Source: JAXGMQ01 sp964613055 (GTDB lineage Bacteria > Caldisericota > Caldisericia > JAAYUI01). Taken from it: a DNA stretch of 64,000 nt. The notes beneath the pieces are model-generated. The model was given only the letters and a program-made list of their open reading frames with translations, had not been told where the DNA came from and did no database searches. Positions 61,006 through 64,000 of the stretch are shown here, piece after piece. Location: contig CAZTGD010000001.1 in NCBI GenBank assembly GCA_964613055.1, positions 62,001 through 126,000 of the forward strand. Direction: 5' to 3'. Position 1 is the stretch's first letter, and each line of letters opens with the position of its first letter. The translations under genes and the position numbers were made by a program.

Positions 61006-63441
61006 ATGAAAAGACTCTCCATTGTAATGATAGTTGTTTTGCTGATCTTGTCCCTCTGCGCAGATACTGGACAAGTTATTTGTTCAGAGGATGAATATGA
61101 GTCTACCGGAGTTATTGGATTTGGACCAACAGGAGGTGAGTTAATAGAGCCAGGGTGTATTGGTAGTGATGGCACTGGTAAGATATATGTTCTTGACAGG
61201 GCAACAGGACAGGGATCGATCTATCTCGAATCAGGTATTTATCTTAAACCGTTTGTCATACCGTCATCTGTGAATGCCAGTGATGTAAAGAAAAAGATAT
61301 CGGGAAGTATGGGAAATATATGCTATACAACCAATGATTATGTTACAGTAGCGACAACCGATGGAGAGATAATTATCCGATTGGGAACTGATGTTTCAAG
61401 TAAGCTGAGTATCCCAACGTCCGCCTGTTTAATGAATGATCTTACATTACTGGTAAACGATATTTCCAAGGGTTTAGTGTTGTTTGACTCAAACGGAGAA
61501 TTTGTCAGAAGGCCAATAATAGTTGGAGAAAACGGTGACCTTGAAAATATTGTTGATTTTGACCTGTCTGATGATGGTCAATTAGCAACTCTTACAATTA
61601 TTGACAATGCAACTGGAATAAAGGAATTCAAACCAAACGAAATTAAGGTAACTATTTTTTCAAAGGATTTTGTGAAGGTGTCTGACTTCGAGATAATCAC
61701 AACACAGGAGCGTAACCCAAGCAGAGGATCAATACGTTTCGATCCTGAAGGAAATATTTTCTTTTATTCAGTCGGTTCTAACATATCTGCGAAGTATTCA
61801 ACGAATGGTGAATTCATTTCAAGCATTGGCAATTATTTGGATTCTAAAGCAGAGGTTGCAGTGACTGGTAGTCGACATTTTTTTGTGAATTCAAAGAGTT
61901 TCTATTCAACAACACCTTTGGGTGCTTATGAACGTGAGTACGGTGTATTTGAATCCAGACCCATGCAGTTCAAGAATCCAACCCAGATCACAAGTTGTGG
62001 CAGTGATGGTATAGCGGTTCTCGATACAGGCAGAGGTGATCTTCAGATGTTTAATGAAAAAGGTTTTTCTGGTGCTGTTGAGCTTTCTGTTGATACAAAA
62101 AACATCATATCCACAAACTCAGATGGACAGGTTGTTCTGTATAATCCTGTGAAACATCAGATCACTGCATATGAGTGCAATGGTTTAGAGGACGATGTTC
62201 TCGACATAGATGTTCAGATCCCTGAGATTGACGCCTTGACTGCAGGTAGGAATAATGAGATATGGGCGTTGTCAACGTCAATGGGGAGAATAACAAATAT
62301 CAACAAAGGTGGTGTCTTTATAAGCCATTTTGGTTCGATTGGTGAAGAGGAAAACGAGTTTATTGAGCCAGTGGACCTTCTGTATGCACCGGACGGAAAT
62401 GTGTATGTCCTTGATGCTGGCGCAGGATTTGTAAAGGTTTTCAACAAAGAAGGTGATTTCATAAGATCAATCGGACAATCGTTGGATATAAACAATCCCT
62501 CGAGTATCTGTCTAACACAAGATGTTACCTTGGTCATATCTGACACAGGTAATCACATGGTTCATTTTTTCTCAATAGATGGTAAACACCTATACTCAAA
62601 AGGTGAGGAATCACCAGCGTTTGATAAAAAAACGATGGATGATTACTGGACACATCTTGGAACTTTTGCTAGCCCAACTGGTCTTACCTCTGTGGGAGAA
62701 AGGCTATATATCTTAGACACTGGGAACTACAGAATACAGATATACCAGAAAGGTGTCGCAATACCAGAACTATCAGTAGATACTAAAGCATTATCATTTG
62801 ACCCTGTAAGGAATGGTACCCATAAAAAAACCTTTAAAATCTCCAACAATGCCGACGGTACTATCAACGGAACAGTTGAAACTGATGTAGACTGGTTGAG
62901 AGTATCAGTCGATGAATTTACAGGAGAGACCATAGTTAACGTAATATGTGATGTCAGCATGCTCCCTGATTGGGTGCAGTCGAGTGGCTCAATAACTGTT
63001 TCCTCTAATGGTGGTGAGGAAACGATTGCGTGTACGGCTGTCAAGCAGGGTGATTTGATTGAGTTGCAGATTGACTCAAACACTGCAGTGATCAACGGTG
63101 CATCACAATTTGTGGAACCAGCACCTGTGATACACAACGGAAGCACCGTTGTCCCACTTCGTTTTATTGGAGAAGCGCTTGGTGCAAGCATCGATTGGGA
63201 AGCTACAGAAAAGAGAGTCACCTACAGGCTTAAGGGCAAAGAAGTGGTTTTATGGGTTGGAGTTCAAGAGGCAAAGGTGAATGGAAAAGTCGTCTCAATG
63301 TCAGTAAAACCATTTATAATTAATGGTCGAACCGTCGTGCCGTTGAGATTTATAAGTGAGGCATTGGGTGCCTCAGTTCAATGGATTGGTGAAACAAGGT
63401 CTATAAATATTTACTATCCGGTAAATCCTCTAATTGACTAA
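61006..63441 (+). CDS. Secreted NHL-type beta-propeller protein with stalk domain
   Basis: 811 residues. Signal peptide (about 1-25); a six-bladed NHL/SMP-30-like propeller (about 35-580) with repeats of the NVYVLDAGAGFVKVFNKEG and LVISDTGNHMVHFFSIDG type; a BACON/Hydin-like beta-domain (about 585-680); and a C-terminal copper-amine-oxidase-N-like stalk domain (about 685-805) with the duplicated motifs NGSTVVPLRFIGEALGASI and GRTVVPLRFISEALGASV. AAGGAG seven bases before the ATG. It is the fourth secreted protein of this stalk-domain type in the window. Presumed surface structural or sensing role. Confidence 0.9.
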   Translation: MKRLSIVMIVVLLILSLCADTGQVICSEDEYESTGVIGFGPTGGELIEPGCIGSDGTGKIYVLDRATGQGSIYLESGIYLKPFVIPSSVNASDVKKKISGSMGNICYTTNDYVTVATTDGEIIIRLGTDVSSKLSIPTSACLMNDLTLLVNDISKGLVLFDSNGEFVRRPIIVGENGDLENIVDFDLSDDGQLATLTIIDNATGIKEFKPNEIKVTIFSKDFVKVSDFEIITTQERNPSRGSIRFDPEGNIFFYSVGSNISAKYSTNGEFISSIGNYLDSKAEVAVTGSRHFFVNSKSFYSTTPLGAYEREYGVFESRPMQFKNPTQITSCGSDGIAVLDTGRGDLQMFNEKGFSGAVELSVDTKNIISTNSDGQVVLYNPVKHQITAYECNGLEDDVLDIDVQIPEIDALTAGRNNEIWALSTSMGRITNINKGGVFISHFGSIGEEENEFIEPVDLLYAPDGNVYVLDAGAGFVKVFNKEGDFIRSIGQSLDINNPSSICLTQDVTLVISDTGNHMVHFFSIDGKHLYSKGEESPAFDKKTMDDYWTHLGTFASPTGLTSVGERLYILDTGNYRIQIYQKGVAIPELSVDTKALSFDPVRNGTHKKTFKISNNADGTINGTVETDVDWLRVSVDEFTGETIVNVICDVSMLPDWVQSSGSITVSSNGGEETIACTAVKQGDLIELQIDSNTAVINGASQFVEPAPVIHNGSTVVPLRFIGEALGASIDWEATEKRVTYRLKGKEVVLWVGVQEAKVNGKVVSMSVKPFIINGRTVVPLRFISEALGASVQWIGETRSINIYYPVNPLID

Positions 63442-63944
63442 TCATATAGGCGAGGGATATGGATACTGAAAATAAATTATCTCTCGCCGAATTAGATTAG
63501 ATATGATGTATATTTTGATTTATTGATGTATACCGCCCCCCTAATACGTTTTCGAAAGTAATAAACTTTTGGTTTGGATGCTTATGTGTTCAAGATTATC
63601 AAGCTTTAATCATGTACTTTCTGTTTGTTCATTGGGATAATGATAGCAATTGGAAATCTGAACTCTAAACGTCTCATAGTTATTCAAATGAATTACTCTT
63701 AAGCTTCAATAATGTTAAACATTTAACTATCCTTAATCTAAGCATAGGAGTGTTAATTTTGCTACTGAAAACCTTGCACTGTAATCCATAATGTTCTTTC
63801 GATCAATTTTTATATAAAAAAACCCTTTCAGAATAGCGAACAAACTAGTTTGACAATAAAGAGACATTAGTCAGTTATATATTTGACTTGGTTATAAATA
63901 CAGAATAATCTATTAATCATGCAAATGGAATGGAGGACTATATT
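63442..63944. other. 503-base intergenic region, AT-rich, with one stem-loop and a possible promoter
   Basis: No coding potential seen. Just after the stalk-protein stop lies an 11-bp stem (63449-63459 GGCGAGGGATA with 63478-63488 TATCTCTCGCC, one G-T pair, 18-base loop) with no T-run after it. GTTAAA-CA-TTTAAC (63714-63727) is a short palindrome. TTGACT-N17-TAATCT (63883-63911) is a possible promoter for the next gene. Confidence 0.6.
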
Positions 63945-64000
63945 GTGAGTAAGAGAAATATTACACGAAGGCAATTGTTGAAGGTCCTTCTAGGGATACC
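63945..64000 (+). CDS. Start of a Tat-exported protein, cut by the window end
   Basis: GTG start with GGAGG eight bases upstream. The 18 visible codons read (M)SKRNITRRQLLKVLLGI: the twin-arginine S/T-R-R-x-[FL]-L-K pattern followed by a hydrophobic stretch, so the product is probably exported folded through the Tat system. The mature part lies outside the window, so no function can be given. Confidence 0.75.
   Translation, partial: MSKRNITRRQLLKVLLGI

Noticed and set aside
63449..63488. Stem-loop after the NHL/stalk gene as a Rho-independent terminator
   Set aside because: The loop is 18 bases and no T-run follows; kept only as a stem-loop within the intergenic note.

Overview
The window comes from a bacterial chromosome of moderate GC content (roughly 40-45%). 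It carries bacterial-type FtsEX, GroESL, DnaK-GrpE-DnaJ, RpoN, HrcA-type CIRCE operators and tRNAs with encoded CCA. Several very large secreted proteins end in copper-amine-oxidase-N-type 'stalk' domains, and thioredoxin/CcdA chemistry and archaeal/Chloroflexi-like DnaK features are also present. This fits a deep-branching, probably anaerobic lineage with a cell wall (Firmicutes-, Caldisericota- or Coprothermobacterota-like in flavour), but I cannot fix the phylum from the sequence alone. Nearly every promoter I recognise has a 16-bp spacer, and at least four genes look leaderless.

Layout. 1-7.2 kb (minus): YitT-type membrane protein, FtsE, FtsX, an EnvC-like murein hydrolase activator, CtpA-type protease and a SERCA-type Ca2+ ATPase cut by the window edge, apparently one operon. 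7.3-9.4 kb (plus): CIRCE-controlled groES-groEL with a strong terminator. 9.5-14 kb: two unknown small genes and a 1065-residue propeller/Big2/stalk surface protein. 14-18.5 kb (minus): CIRCE-controlled grpE-dnaK-dnaJ with an endonuclease IV-like gene translationally coupled behind dnaJ. 18.55 kb: tRNA-His. 18.8-22.1 kb (minus): ArsR regulator, two-domain permease, three thioredoxin-like proteins and CcdA. 22.1-27.8 kb (minus): FHA protein, Ser/Thr kinase and a secreted stalk protein. 27.9-30 kb (minus): BirA-like ligase, FmdB zinc ribbon and an enlarged tyrosine recombinase. 30-34.6 kb: queA, then rapZ-yvcK-rpoN on the other strand. 34.7-37 kb: SPFH and NfeD-DUF4097-like pair. 37.1-39.9 kb: NAD(P)HX repair enzyme and MtaD-type deaminase. 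40-51 kb (minus): a long run DUF4388 - membrane protein - tyrS - vWA/FHA - hutU, then an island of acyl-ACP-reductase-like genes, a methyltransferase and an acyltransferase, then a SnoaL-like protein. 51-56 kb (plus): MFS transporter and a 1250-residue FG-GAP/transglutaminase protein. 56.2 kb: tRNA-Arg. 56.3-64 kb: McsA-like protein, AcpS, two more stalk-domain surface proteins, a histidine phosphatase, and the first codons of a Tat-exported protein.

The most unusual region is 40.8-45.3 kb. It encodes two paralogues of the cyanobacterial-type long-chain acyl-ACP reductase (AAR; usually mis-annotated as shikimate dehydrogenase), an extra AAR N-terminal domain, a membrane-anchored SAM methyltransferase and a FeeM/PEP-CTERM-type acyltransferase. 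It is driven by a perfect-consensus promoter, interrupted by two G10 homopolymer tracts that could switch reading frames, and bracketed by two copies of the hutU 3' end. My inference is a horizontally acquired, possibly phase-variable pathway that makes a fatty-acyl-derived metabolite.
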